A stretch of 64,000 bases of DNA from Brotonthovivens ammoniilytica. Lineage in GTDB: Bacteria; Bacillota; Clostridia; Lachnospirales; Lachnospiraceae. A program made the translations under genes and the position numbers. Below the pieces are notes generated by a model, which was not told where the DNA came from, made no database searches, and was given only the letters and a program-made list of their open reading frames with translations. The stretch lies in assembly GCF_025566885.1 (NCBI RefSeq), contig NZ_JAOQJQ010000002.1, positions 62,001 to 126,000 on the forward strand, in the 5' to 3' direction. Numbering within the stretch: position 1 is the first letter of the stretch; every line of letters begins with the position of its first letter. Positions 16,224 to 25,325 of the stretch are shown piece by piece.

Positions 16224-17210
16224 TTAGAGTAAGTGTGCCCGAAGCTCTTCGGGACTCTTTGAAGATAAATATGCAGGGGCTATATCAAATACTGTTCTGC
16301 ACCCGGCCTGTCCCTCCTGATTTAGACGGTAAGCGGCTCTTGCATAAGCGCAGATAACAGAACCGGTAAATTCCGGATTGGAATCCAAAGATAGGTTATA
16401 TTCTATAATATGTTTGTGTTCTTTTTCTATACCGGTAACTCCGGTCCGGATGACACAGCCTCCATGAGGAAGTCCACTGTGGTCACGCTTCATCTCCTCT
16501 TCAGAAATAAAATGAACGGTTGTATCATAATCAGAAAAATAATTGGGCATGGTCTTTATTTCTTGTTCAATCTGATTTAAGTCAGCATCTTTTTTGGCCA
16601 CAACAAAACATTCTCTTGTATGCTTTTGTCTTGTAGTAAGTTCTGGATTAGAACCGCTTCTCACTGTATCTACTGCTTCAGGAACAGGAATAGTGTACTG
16701 TCTGCAGTCTGCCACTCCTTGAATGCGGCGTACTGCATCAGAATGTCCCTGGCTGACACCTTTTCCCCAGAAAGTGTAATCTTTTCCTTCCGGAAGAATG
16801 CAGTTTCCATATAAACGGTTAATAGAAAACATACCTGGATCCCATCCACAGGAAATAATACTCACTTTATTTCCTTTTTTTGCAGAACTATCAACATTGG
16901 CGAAATGTTCCGGAATTTTTGCATGAGTGTCAAAACTGTCAACCACGTTAAACATTTCAGCATATGCCGGGGTCTGTTCAGGCAGATCAGTAGCGCTTCC
17001 TCCGCAGAGAATCAAAACGTCAATCTGATCCTTCATACTGCTGATTTTATCTGTATGAAGCACTTGTACACCTTTCGTTTTGATATGTAAAGATTCAGGA
17101 TTACGACGGGTAAATACAGCTGAAAGTTCCATATCTTTATTTTGCAAAACAGCGCTTTCTACACCGCGTCCCAAGTTTCCATAACCTAATATTCCAATTC
17201 TGATTGCCAT
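16224..17210 (-). CDS. ddh: meso-Diaminopimelate D-dehydrogenase
   Basis: A 328-residue NADPH-dependent enzyme interconverting L-2-amino-6-oxopimelate and meso-diaminopimelate, the one-step branch of lysine and peptidoglycan precursor synthesis. The Rossmann motif GILGYGNLGRGVE starts the protein, and the substrate-domain signature (CGWDPGMFSINRLYG, FWGKGVSQGHSDAVRRIQGV) is characteristic. It stands alone between convergent and divergent neighbours. Its presence indicates a meso-DAP type cell wall and is known from several Lachnospiraceae. Confidence 0.93.
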   Translation of the reverse strand: MAIRIGILGYGNLGRGVESAVLQNKDMELSAVFTRRNPESLHIKTKGVQVLHTDKISSMKDQIDVLILCGGSATDLPEQTPAYAEMFNVVDSFDTHAKIPEHFANVDSSAKKGNKVSIISCGWDPGMFSINRLYGNCILPEGKDYTFWGKGVSQGHSDAVRRIQGVADCRQYTIPVPEAVDTVRSGSNPELTTRQKHTRECFVVAKKDADLNQIEQEIKTMPNYFSDYDTTVHFISEEEMKRDHSGLPHGGCVIRTGVTGIEKEHKHIIEYNLSLDSNPEFTGSVICAYARAAYRLNQEGQAGCRTVFDIAPAYLSSKSPEELRAHLL

Positions 17211-17504
17211 TCAATATTCCTCATCTTTCTATTAGCTTTTGTATGTATTATAATCCAGATTCAGGACAAGTCAATAAGTACATTTAAAAACAGTTATGAC
17301 ATTTTAATATTAGAAAGACCTGAGATGAGAGAGCTGCTTATTAAAATTTTCTTATATTACCACATAAAATTTTACAACCCGGTTTAACAATGTTATATTT
17401 AAAGATAAGAAAAAGTTTGTGGTAATTAATGCGTATGCTCTTGCCAGCTGAGGGTATAGTAAATAATGTAAATAACTGTTTTAAAATGCAGGAGGTGTTT
17501 CTTA

Positions 17505-17885
17505 GTGGAAGCTTTCACTGAAAATGTAAAAAAAGTTTTACTGGCCGGTGTAGGGGCAGCAGCTACGGCAGTTGAAAAGACCCAGGAAGTAACAGAAGAA
17601 TTGATTAAAAAAGGAAAAAGCCTGGTAGAAGAAGGAAAGGCAGCAAACGAAGAGTTAAAAAGAGATGCAAAAGTAAAAGTAAAATCCAAGGTAAAAGAAG
17701 CTTTGAATCTGGATGATGAAATCACAGACAGCGAAAGCCTTGAAGAAATACTAAAGCAGCTCACCCCTTTAGAACGTCAGGTCATCCGGGAAAAATTAGA
17801 TATACTGGAAAGAGAAGAAACGGATGATAAAAAAGTCAGCGATGAGGATGAACAGAAGAAAGAAGAAGAACAGACAGCACAATGA
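17505..17885 (+). CDS. Phasin-like coiled-coil protein preceding AarF kinase
   Basis: A 126-residue, highly charged, almost wholly helical protein (repeated Glu/Lys heptads from residue 20 on). The N-terminus ENVKKVLLAGVGAAATAVEKTQEVTEELIKKGK resembles the phasin-like proteins that bind lipid granules or membranes. GTG start behind AGGAGG. It overlaps the AarF-like kinase gene by 4 bases (ATGA), so the pair is translated together. A regulatory or scaffolding role for the kinase is likely; polyhydroxyalkanoate function is not implied here. Confidence 0.7.
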   Translation: MEAFTENVKKVLLAGVGAAATAVEKTQEVTEELIKKGKSLVEEGKAANEELKRDAKVKVKSKVKEALNLDDEITDSESLEEILKQLTPLERQVIREKLDILEREETDDKKVSDEDEQKKEEEQTAQ

Positions 17886-19459
17886 GTGAATCAACATATA
17901 CGCGGATGAGGCACATTTTACAGGTGCTCAGAGAAAATAAAATAGTTCAGGGACTGACACCGGAAAAGCTGAGAAACATATTAGAAGGTCTAGGTCCCAC
18001 ATTTATTAAATTTGGCCAGGTTCTTTCCATGCGTCCGGATCTGATTCCTCCGGAGTATTGTAAAGAACTGGCAAAATTGCGGTCAGATGTTAATCCCATG
18101 CCGTTTTCGCTGATAAAAGAATTGATTGAGGCAGAGTGTAAGCAGGAAATCAGTCAGGTATTTATAAAAATTGATTCTGTGCCTCTTGGTTCCGCCTCTA
18201 TTGGCCAGGTTCATAAAGCTGTTTTAAAAAACGGCCAGAATGTGGTTATCAAAATACAAAGACCTAAAATCAAAGAAATCATGCGGCAGGATATTTCTCT
18301 TTGTAAAAAAGCCATGTTTGCGTTAAAAGTTGTAAGACCTTCAGGAGATGCAGTAGATTTTATTATTGTGCTGGATGAAATGTGGGAAGCAGCACAGAAA
18401 GAATTTGATTTCCTGCAGGAAGCCGCTAATCTAAAAGAGTTTGCCCAGCGAAATAAGGATATAAAATATGTCTCCTGTCCAAAAGTAATTGAAGACTGGT
18501 CTACTACCAGAATGCTTATGATGGAATATATTGATGGAATCCCCATTGATTCTGTTGATCTGTTAAAAATTCTTGGATATGATATGAATGAAATTGGAGA
18601 AAAGCTGGCCGAAAATTATGTAAAGCAGGTATTGGAAGATGCCTTTTTTCAGGCAGACCCCCATCCGGGAAATATCAGTATCCGTGACGGAAAGATTGTC
18701 TGGATGGATATGGGAATGATGGCAAGACTCTCTTCTAGAGACCGGGAATTATTTTCCAATGCAGTAGAGGCAATTACTTTTGGAGATATTTATGAATTAA
18801 AGGATACGGTTTTGGCCCTTGGTGTAAAGCATGGAAAAGTAGACCATAATGAATTGTACAATGATGTAGATTTTATTATTTCAAAATACGCGCACACCAG
18901 TTTTCAGGGGCTAAGTCTTGGCGATATCATCCAGGACATTCAGGAGGTACTAAATAAGCATCATATCAGTATTGGCCGTGGCATTTCCATGTTGATTCGG
19001 GGAGTAATTACAATTGAAGGAGTGCTGACTCTTATCAGTCCCGAAATTGATTTTATGAAGATCTTCTCTAATCATATGCAAAAGAAAGAGATTACAGATA
19101 TAGATCTGAAAAATGAGTTGAAGCAAAATAGTATCAGCGCCTTTCATCTGTTGAAAAAAACAGTGCATTTACCGGCAAATATTATTGATCTGATAAAAAT
19201 GACAGTGAAGGGTCAGACTAAAATAAATATAGAGCTTTCAGAATCAGCAGAATTTTTTTCTCATTTAAACGAGATGATTAATAAACTGGTTATAGCTCTT
19301 ATAGATGTGGCTTTGCTGATTAGTTCTAGTTTGATATGTACAACGAATATGAAGGGACAGTTTTTTGGAATACCCGCTCTTGGAGCAATTGGATATTTTG
19401 TGGCTATTATTCTTGGCCTTTGGCTGCTCTGGGGAATCATAAAAAACCGGCGGCGTTAA
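17882..19459 (+). CDS. AarF/UbiB (ABC1) family atypical kinase
   Basis: A 525-residue ADCK/UbiB protein. The family's KxGQ motif (FIKFGQVLSMRPDLIP), the A-rich loop PLGSASIGQVHKA, the catalytic Lys strand VVIKIQRP and the metal-binding QADPHPGN and DMGMM motifs are all present. Two hydrophobic helices close the C-terminus (LVIALIDVALLISSSLI and AIGYFVAIILGLWLLWGII), anchoring it to the membrane. In respiring bacteria UbiB supports quinone synthesis or lipid handling. In an anaerobe without visible quinone genes the role is probably in isoprenoid or lipid homeostasis, which is inference. Confidence 0.9.
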   Translation: MSESTYTRMRHILQVLRENKIVQGLTPEKLRNILEGLGPTFIKFGQVLSMRPDLIPPEYCKELAKLRSDVNPMPFSLIKELIEAECKQEISQVFIKIDSVPLGSASIGQVHKAVLKNGQNVVIKIQRPKIKEIMRQDISLCKKAMFALKVVRPSGDAVDFIIVLDEMWEAAQKEFDFLQEAANLKEFAQRNKDIKYVSCPKVIEDWSTTRMLMMEYIDGIPIDSVDLLKILGYDMNEIGEKLAENYVKQVLEDAFFQADPHPGNISIRDGKIVWMDMGMMARLSSRDRELFSNAVEAITFGDIYELKDTVLALGVKHGKVDHNELYNDVDFIISKYAHTSFQGLSLGDIIQDIQEVLNKHHISIGRGISMLIRGVITIEGVLTLISPEIDFMKIFSNHMQKKEITDIDLKNELKQNSISAFHLLKKTVHLPANIIDLIKMTVKGQTKINIELSESAEFFSHLNEMINKLVIALIDVALLISSSLICTTNMKGQFFGIPALGAIGYFVAIILGLWLLWGIIKNRRR

Positions 19460-19465
19460 AAAATG

Positions 19466-19511
19466 GACCGCAAAATCATTTAATTTGATGATTTTGCGGT
19501 CTGTTTTTGTT
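19466..19511. terminator. Terminator between AarF kinase and hydrolase genes
   Basis: GACCGCAAAATCAT pairs with ATGATTTTGCGGTC across a short loop; T-run follows on the plus strand. It lies between convergent genes. Confidence 0.75.
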
Positions 19512-19546
19512 TTAAAGAATATTAATTCTGTTGGAAAAAATGTTTT

Positions 19547-20365
19547 TTATTTTGCCCAGTTATCTTTTTCTTCTTCGTACAATGCAGGAAGAATTTTACT
19601 GAGATTTGAAAATTCCTTTACATTGTGATTTAACAGGCAGACAGGTCCTGCAGAAGGAATTTTAAATCCCTCCGGAATGCATTTTACAGCTTTGCCGTCT
19701 ATAATCTGCCAGCCAAACCAGAATCTGGATCTGAGAATAGATCCGCCCTTGGCAGGTCTTAAAAAGTGAGTCATTACAACAGGAATATCCGGCTGATCGC
19801 CGCTTCCCAGAATTTGAACATTGGCACATACAAGTCCATTGCAGACTTCTGTATCCACCTTACTTTCATCATATCCCAATACAGATGGTTTTTCAAAATG
19901 AATGCGAAGCAGATCAATATTTCCGGTTCCGATATCTTCCCAGATATTATGGATGCTTCCCCAGTGTCTTTCCCGCATGGATTTGCTCATATCCAGCGCT
20001 TTGGCCGGATCATCCAGATATACGTCATAGTGATCTTCATTATCCCAGCATGCATAGCGAAGTCTGTCGATAGGATGCCATGCGAACCACCAGTCAAACA
20101 TTTCACCTGTTAATCCCGGAAAAAACGTTTTGTTAGCGATCAGCGCTGTTCCGTCATCCATAAGCCACCAGCCAAATTCACCGGGAAGGTCCCCTGGAAG
20201 AAATAAATCATTGCGGTTATCAATATGGAGAGCCAGAGAGTTATCTAAGGGTTCTTCTGAAATCTGATTATACTTTTCCTGTTCGCCGCAGTACACATTA
20301 TCTGCATAATACTTAAAATAACTTTTTTCCCGATCCTGATTTGTAACAGGTACTTTTTTTGCCAT
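19547..20365 (-). CDS. Phloretin hydrolase/PhlG-like C-C hydrolase
   Basis: A 272-residue protein resembling the DAPG hydrolase (PhlG)/phloretin hydrolase (Phy) family, zinc enzymes that split a carbon-carbon bond next to a phloroglucinol ring. The gut bacterium Eubacterium ramulus uses Phy to cleave phloretin in flavonoid degradation. Family-like features are the WWFAWHPIDRLRYACWDNEDHY stretch, an internal MREHWGS segment, and a C-terminal HNVKE that matches the His-x3-Glu zinc ligands of PhlG. I chose the ATG at 20365 with TGGAGG upstream. A LysR regulator and an MFS carrier follow on the 5' side. Confidence 0.78.
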   Translation of the reverse strand: MAKKVPVTNQDREKSYFKYYADNVYCGEQEKYNQISEEPLDNSLALHIDNRNDLFLPGDLPGEFGWWLMDDGTALIANKTFFPGLTGEMFDWWFAWHPIDRLRYACWDNEDHYDVYLDDPAKALDMSKSMRERHWGSIHNIWEDIGTGNIDLLRIHFEKPSVLGYDESKVDTEVCNGLVCANVQILGSGDQPDIPVVMTHFLRPAKGGSILRSRFWFGWQIIDGKAVKCIPEGFKIPSAGPVCLLNHNVKEFSNLSKILPALYEEEKDNWAK

Positions 20366-20457
20366 ACTTTTACCTCCAGTACAAATAATTATTAATGATA
20401 AACTCAGTATAAAATCCACACAAAAAATAAGCAATACAGCAGAGAAGGAAAAAAAAA

Positions 20458-20490
20458 CTGTTATTTATTCCTCAATAGAATAAATAACAG
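20458..20490 (-). terminator. Terminator of the LysR gene
   Basis: A 13-base perfect stem (CTGTTATTTATTC and its complement) with a 7-base loop is followed on the minus strand by TTTTTTTT. It separates the LysR transcript from the hydrolase gene. Confidence 0.75.
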
Positions 20491-20523
20491 TCTAGAAAAA
20501 TACAGGCAGTTTTATTTGTCAGA

Positions 20524-21432
20524 TCAGTCAGATTTGGGAAGTATATTTAAAAACTTTTGAAGATAAGGATTTTGATTAGCTGGATTCCAGCCGCAGATAA
20601 TACCGTTAAACTGATCCATAACAGGAACTTTAACAAACCCGTTGCCTTCCTGATAATCAAAGTATGCATCTGCCATTAGGATTCCGGAATCGGGACGAAA
20701 CAGGTAACGGATATCAAATGCGTTTTTATAGTGGATTTCAATCTGCGGAATAGTATCATAATCTGAAAATCGTTCCTTTAAATCTCTCAGATAGCTGGAG
20801 GACTGAACATTATTTAAAGATACAAAGCTCTGGGTTAACAGATCTTTTGTGTATAGTTCCTTTTTTTGAGAAAGAGGGTTCTGGACAGGAATAATTACAT
20901 AGGCGAAAGATCTTGCCGCCCATTTCCAACAAAGTTTGTTCTCTTCCAGAATGAATCTTTCAAAATCAGGAATCATAATCGCATCATAGTAATTTTCTAT
21001 CAGCCTTACTTCCAGGTCCGTCATATACTCACTTTCCAGTTCTAGTTTTACCTGGGGATATTTTTCTGAGAAATTTTTTTCGATATCCCAGAAATAACGC
21101 TCCGGCCTTGCGGTATTTAAAAGTCCGATACGAAGAGTAGTATTTTGATGGTTTTGAAGGCTGCAGGCATTAGCATAGGCAGTGTGCATTCCTTCCATCT
21201 GTATTTTCCATTCTTTATATAATAATTTTCCGGGTTCAGTAAGATGCAGTTCTCTTGTTGTTCTGATGAATAAATTAATTTCAAGTTCTTTTTCCAGTTT
21301 TGCAATACTTTTGCTGACGGCAGACTGGGTCATATGAAGAATATTGCTTGCTTTGGCAAAACCATTGGATTCTACCACCTGCAAAAAGACAATTATCTGC
21401 TGAATAGTAATTGGAGCAAGAGTAAAATTCAT
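20524..21432 (-). CDS. LysR-family transcriptional regulator
   Basis: A 302-residue LysR-type regulator with an N-terminal winged helix-turn-helix (residues about 8-67; FAKASNILHMTQSAVSKSIAKLEKELEINLFIRT) and a C-terminal effector-binding domain. It is transcribed divergently from the MFS carrier, the usual arrangement for control of the adjacent transporter. The hydrolase gene behind it is a probable second target. The inducer could be a flavonoid or phenolic acid; this is inferred from the neighbours. Confidence 0.9.
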   Translation of the reverse strand: MNFTLAPITIQQIIVFLQVVESNGFAKASNILHMTQSAVSKSIAKLEKELEINLFIRTTRELHLTEPGKLLYKEWKIQMEGMHTAYANACSLQNHQNTTLRIGLLNTARPERYFWDIEKNFSEKYPQVKLELESEYMTDLEVRLIENYYDAIMIPDFERFILEENKLCWKWAARSFAYVIIPVQNPLSQKKELYTKDLLTQSFVSLNNVQSSSYLRDLKERFSDYDTIPQIEIHYKNAFDIRYLFRPDSGILMADAYFDYQEGNGFVKVPVMDQFNGIICGWNPANQNPYLQKFLNILPKSD

Positions 21433-21554
21433 AATAGAACCTCCCCAAACGATATAAAAAATATAATATAAAATGTTACCTTTAATTGTAATTTTTATGT
21501 TATTTTAACATATATATTTATTCCTGTCAGTAATATATCATGTAATTCTATTCA

Positions 21555-21584
21555 TTGGACATAGAAAATAAGGCTCTTTATAAT
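21555..21584 (+). promoter_or_regulatory. Promoter of the MFS carrier gene
   Basis: TTGGAC (21555-21560), an 18-base spacer and TATAAT (21579-21584) precede the carrier start by about 40 bases in the region shared with the LysR gene. Confidence 0.5.
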
Positions 21585-21622
21585 AATTTTATACAAATTG
21601 ATCTGACAGATTGGAGGAAGAT

Positions 21623-22882
21623 ATGAGTTCATCATCAAACAACACAAAAAGTAATTTTGGTAAGTGGGGATGGTCAATGATTCTGTACTGTGCAGTTAGT
21701 TATTATCTGGCGGCAGCACTTTCTACAGATACATTAAACTGGTTCCCGGCAGCATTTACCGCATTTCATGGATGGAATGAAAATGTTGTAAATTTATGCA
21801 ATACCATGGCCGGCGTCGGAGGCTGGTTAGGAGTAATTGCAGCGGTTGTGTTTAGTATTATGGCCGCAAAGCTTGGAAGTAAATTTATGGCTGTTTTTGG
21901 AAATTTTATCTGTGGTATTTTATGTATTATCTTTGCAACTACATCAAATATTACCGTATTTTTGGCAATGGTAGTTGTATTAACATTTGTTTCCGGAAAT
22001 ATTCAGCTGAATGTAGTTCCTAATAATATTATGAATATCTGGTTTCCGAAGAAAAAGGGGCTTGCTCTTGGCTGGGCATCTATGGGACTTCCTTTGTGCA
22101 CGGCAACAATTATTGTTATTTTAAGCGCCATTGGAAATCCACGTACTGCTTATATCATTTTGGGTGTTTTATGTTTTGTAGTTGGTGTTATATCAGTTTT
22201 CTGGGTTAAAAATACCCCGGAAGAGGTAGGAGCTACACCTGATAATGAACCAATTGATATGGAAGCTGCCCTTGCATTGAAAAAGCAGCAGGAAGAAGAA
22301 GCAAAACATATGACCATCGGAGTGATAGCCAAAAACAGAAATACCTGGCTGATTGGATTTGGGCATGGTTTTCTGTGGATGACAACAATTGGACTTGTAT
22401 CTAATTTTATTCCAAGATTAAGTATGGCTGGTGTGTCACCTAATCTGGCCTTGAGTATGCTTACCATTGCAGCTTTAATCGGTATTTTTGGAAGCTATGT
22501 ATGGGGATGGCTGGATCAGAAATTTACAACAAAGACAGCTTCCATTATTTATGGATTCTGGTATCTTATAGCACTGCTTATTATGATTTTCCATAATGGT
22601 TCTATGGCAATGACCGTTCTTGCTGCATTTTTTGTAGGATTTGGAATTGGTGGAATTGGTAATTTAATTCCATCTATTATAGGTACATGTTTCGGTCGTT
22701 TTGGATTTATTCAGGCAAATAGACTGATTGCTCCTATTAATACAGCAGTACGTTCTACAGCTCTTGTAATTATCGGAGCAGTAGGAACTGCTAATCTAAC
22801 AAAATCTTATATTATTTTCTTTATCTTTTCTGCGCTGGCTATTGTTTTAATTGCATTTATTAAACAGCCTAAAATGGACTAG
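21623..22882 (+). CDS. Major facilitator superfamily carrier
   Basis: A 419-residue MFS carrier with about 12 membrane segments and a central charged loop (NTPEEVGATPDNEPIDMEAALALKKQQEEEAKH). The long first periplasmic part and the FPKKKGLALGWASMG loop resemble carriers of the oxalate/formate antiporter or anion-cation symporter groups that move organic acids. The ATG at 21623 follows TTGGAGG. Lying next to a phloretin-hydrolase-like gene and LysR regulator, it probably imports a phenolic substrate or exports the product acid; the substrate is not decided by sequence. Confidence 0.85.
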   Translation: MSSSSNNTKSNFGKWGWSMILYCAVSYYLAAALSTDTLNWFPAAFTAFHGWNENVVNLCNTMAGVGGWLGVIAAVVFSIMAAKLGSKFMAVFGNFICGILCIIFATTSNITVFLAMVVVLTFVSGNIQLNVVPNNIMNIWFPKKKGLALGWASMGLPLCTATIIVILSAIGNPRTAYIILGVLCFVVGVISVFWVKNTPEEVGATPDNEPIDMEAALALKKQQEEEAKHMTIGVIAKNRNTWLIGFGHGFLWMTTIGLVSNFIPRLSMAGVSPNLALSMLTIAALIGIFGSYVWGWLDQKFTTKTASIIYGFWYLIALLIMIFHNGSMAMTVLAAFFVGFGIGGIGNLIPSIIGTCFGRFGFIQANRLIAPINTAVRSTALVIIGAVGTANLTKSYIIFFIFSALAIVLIAFIKQPKMD

Positions 22883-22970
22883 AATGTTTTTGATAAAAGT
22901 ATCAGAATTTTTCACGGTTGTTCTTTGGAAAAAAGATAGAAGGAAACATTAATCAGAAATTTAATTTTAT

Positions 22971-23034
22971 AAAAGACAGGATATCATACAATCATCGAAC
23001 AGATGAAATAGCTATGATATCCTGTCTTTTATTA
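22971..23034 (+). terminator. Terminator after the MFS carrier gene
   Basis: AAAAGACAGGATATCAT and its exact complement (17 bases) flank a loop of 26 bases and end in TTTTATTAT. Confidence 0.75.
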
Positions 23035-23136
23035 TGTGGTAAAAAAATATATAAAATTGAAGAATAATAAATAATTTCTGCATGTATCAATGTGTTAAAT
23101 AAAAAAGATTCGTAAATAACAGGAGGGAAAGAGTTT

Positions 23137-23784
23137 ATGAAAGGAAATAAAGAAGGGCCGGCAGTTACTTTTGATGACACTTTATATCCGGATAAAGTGG
23201 AAAGTAATGCAGCAGGAATTTTAACAGCACTTGTTTTTGTAGCAGCGGCTATTATTGTTCTTGTTGTAATAGTGTCTAATTTCAGCTATGCATCACATCC
23301 GGAAAGATATATTCAAAGTTCTAGATCTGTGAGAACAGCTGTAAATGAAAACAATGCAGAAGATACCGATAGTTATGAACAGAATGTACCGGACTACAAT
23401 TATTCTGATGATCAATATCAATCGAATATCAATCAGATGGAAAATACAGATAATCAGCTTTATAACGATGTATACATATCTGAAGAGAATACAGAATATG
23501 TTATTCCCCAGAGTTCAGAGAAATATCTGACTGAGAGTGATATTTCAGGATTAACTGCAGATCAGCTATCAATTGCAAGAAATGAAATATATGCCCGTCA
23601 TGGCAGGTTATTTAAAGATGAAAAGATTCAGGCTTATTTTGACAAAAAAGACTGGTATCATGGAACTGTACAACCAGAAGATTTTACATTGGATATGCTG
23701 AATGATTATGAAATCGCAAATGGTCAGCTGCTTCTGGAATATGAAAAGGAAATGGGCTATATGAAGAATTCGGAAGAAGATTAA
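23137..23784 (+). CDS. Membrane-anchored YARHG-domain protein
   Basis: A 215-residue protein with a short cytoplasmic N-terminus, one membrane helix (about residues 24-50; ILTALVFVAAAIIVLVVIV), an Asn/Asp/Gln/Tyr-rich linker and a C-terminal YARHG domain (IARNEIYARHGRLFKDEKIQAYFDKKDWY). YARHG domains are extracellular modules common in Clostridia, of unknown exact function and probably involved in envelope interaction. Ribosome site AGGAGGG. It precedes a tiny open frame and an M48 peptidase gene in the same direction. Confidence 0.85.
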   Translation: MKGNKEGPAVTFDDTLYPDKVESNAAGILTALVFVAAAIIVLVVIVSNFSYASHPERYIQSSRSVRTAVNENNAEDTDSYEQNVPDYNYSDDQYQSNINQMENTDNQLYNDVYISEENTEYVIPQSSEKYLTESDISGLTADQLSIARNEIYARHGRLFKDEKIQAYFDKKDWYHGTVQPEDFTLDMLNDYEIANGQLLLEYEKEMGYMKNSEED

Positions 23785-23786
23785 AA

Positions 23787-23864
23787 ATGGCTATTGAAGT
23801 ATATAAAAAAATTGAAAAAGGAATAGCAGATGGTCTGGATCAGTTTTTCCAAAGTCAGAAATAA
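23787..23864 (+). CDS. Possible 25-residue microprotein
   Basis: ATG 2 bases after the YARHG stop, encoding MAIEVYKKIEKGIADGLDQF plus five residues, an amphipathic-helix-like sequence. It ends 14 bases before the M48 peptidase start and would be translated by coupling. Ribosome site is poor (GGAAGAAG). Real expression is uncertain. Confidence 0.3.
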   Translation: MAIEVYKKIEKGIADGLDQFFQSQK

Positions 23865-23878
23865 AAGGAGGTAATAAG

Positions 23879-25063
23879 ATGTATTGTCCGGAATGTGGAA
23901 CCAGGTTAAATGAAAAAGCCAGATATTGTTGGAATTGTGGAGCAGAGCTTTCCATAATGCAGACAGTAAAAGAAACACAGAAATCAGAGCAGGAGACAAA
24001 AGTGACAGAAATAAAAACTGATAATAATATGAAACCGGCAGAAATGAAAATTGAGAATGAGAAAAAAACGATAGAAATGGAAACTGAGAGTAAGAAATCA
24101 AAGGACTTAAAATCGAATTTTGAATATAATTACCGAAATCTTCCTACAGAAAAGCCCGATGGAATCCGAAGCATTTATTTATTTGATTTTTTTATTCGAA
24201 TGGCTTCAAAAGAAAATATACCGGTTCTTATTTATCTTGCCATTAACGCAGTGATCATCGGAACGGTGTTTACATTATTGTTAGCACTTCCTTTCGGATG
24301 GGGAATGGTATCGGGACTGATTATTTATGCAGCGTCTATCAGTGTTGCTTTATCACCCATTGGCGAATGGATGCTTCGTAAACAAACTGGATGTAAAGAA
24401 ATCAACCGAAAAGAAGATATTGATAAGCTGAAACCATTATTTTGTGAAGTATATTATAAAGCGAAAAAGGAAAATCCTTCTATTTCAAGTGATGTGAGAT
24501 TATTTTTAAATGAAGATGAGTGTCCAAATGCCTTTGCCACAGGCAGAAAGACAATATGTATTACACGAGGCATGATGAGCCGCCCGGATGATGAAATTAA
24601 AGCTGCACTTGGACATGAATTTGGTCATCTGGCTCACAAGGATACAGACCGTATTTTAGTTGTGGCAATTGGAAATACAATTATTTCAATTATTTTTATG
24701 ATTATTCAAATCAGCATTATTATTGCAAGTATTGTTACAGCTATATTTAGTATCTTTTCAAAACACGGATTCCTTATCAGTATTATGAATGCACTGGTAA
24801 CCTTCCTGTCTTTGATTGTACTGAAAGGGTTTATGAAACTGTGGACAGCACTAGGTGTTGCACTCTGCATGAAAACAAGCCGCAGCAATGAATATCAGGC
24901 AGATAAGTTTTCTTTTAGCCTGGGATATGGAAGCCAGCTGTGCAGATTATTAGATAGCTTTGGAGACGAAAAACCACAGGGTTTATTTGCAAGTCTTGCA
25001 AGCAGCCATCCGGAAAGCAGTCTTAGAATTAAAAAGCTTGTGGAGCTTGGCGCAGAATATTAA
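23879..25063 (+). CDS. Zinc-ribbon M48-family membrane metallopeptidase
   Basis: A 394-residue protein combining an N-terminal zinc ribbon (CPECGTRL...CWNCGAEL, residues 3-22), a charged linker, and an M48/HtpX-like peptidase. Two hydrophobic helices (about 118-160) come before the catalytic region, whose motif HEFGHLAHKD holds the zinc His pair and Glu; a downstream NEYQADKFSF provides the third ligand. Two more membrane helices follow the motif. This family removes damaged membrane proteins. The start is preceded by AGGAGG. Confidence 0.9.
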   Translation: MYCPECGTRLNEKARYCWNCGAELSIMQTVKETQKSEQETKVTEIKTDNNMKPAEMKIENEKKTIEMETESKKSKDLKSNFEYNYRNLPTEKPDGIRSIYLFDFFIRMASKENIPVLIYLAINAVIIGTVFTLLLALPFGWGMVSGLIIYAASISVALSPIGEWMLRKQTGCKEINRKEDIDKLKPLFCEVYYKAKKENPSISSDVRLFLNEDECPNAFATGRKTICITRGMMSRPDDEIKAALGHEFGHLAHKDTDRILVVAIGNTIISIIFMIIQISIIIASIVTAIFSIFSKHGFLISIMNALVTFLSLIVLKGFMKLWTALGVALCMKTSRSNEYQADKFSFSLGYGSQLCRLLDSFGDEKPQGLFASLASSHPESSLRIKKLVELGAEY

Positions 25064-25155
25064 TCAGTCATCTATGAAATTTATAATAGATTGAGCCTGA
25101 TGTGGATACAGGCTGAAAAAATCCTCTTTATATTATTGGAGTTAAATTGGTTACA

Positions 25156-25201
25156 GAAAATATCTTCTCTATGTTTTGGATAGAGAGGATATTTTCATTT
25201 T
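25156..25201 (+). terminator. Terminator after M48 peptidase gene
   Basis: GAAAATATC-TCTCTAT pairs with ATAGAGA-GATATTTTC, loop GTTTTGG, followed by ATTTT. Confidence 0.7.
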
Positions 25202-25325
25202 AAAAAGAAACTCTTTTGTAAAAATATTACAGGCGGATGCTGTGATGTATCATATAGACAGGAATACAGGATTAGAGTAATATAACAATAAAAAGCGAGA
25301 CTTGAATTATAGAACGGGGAAATGT

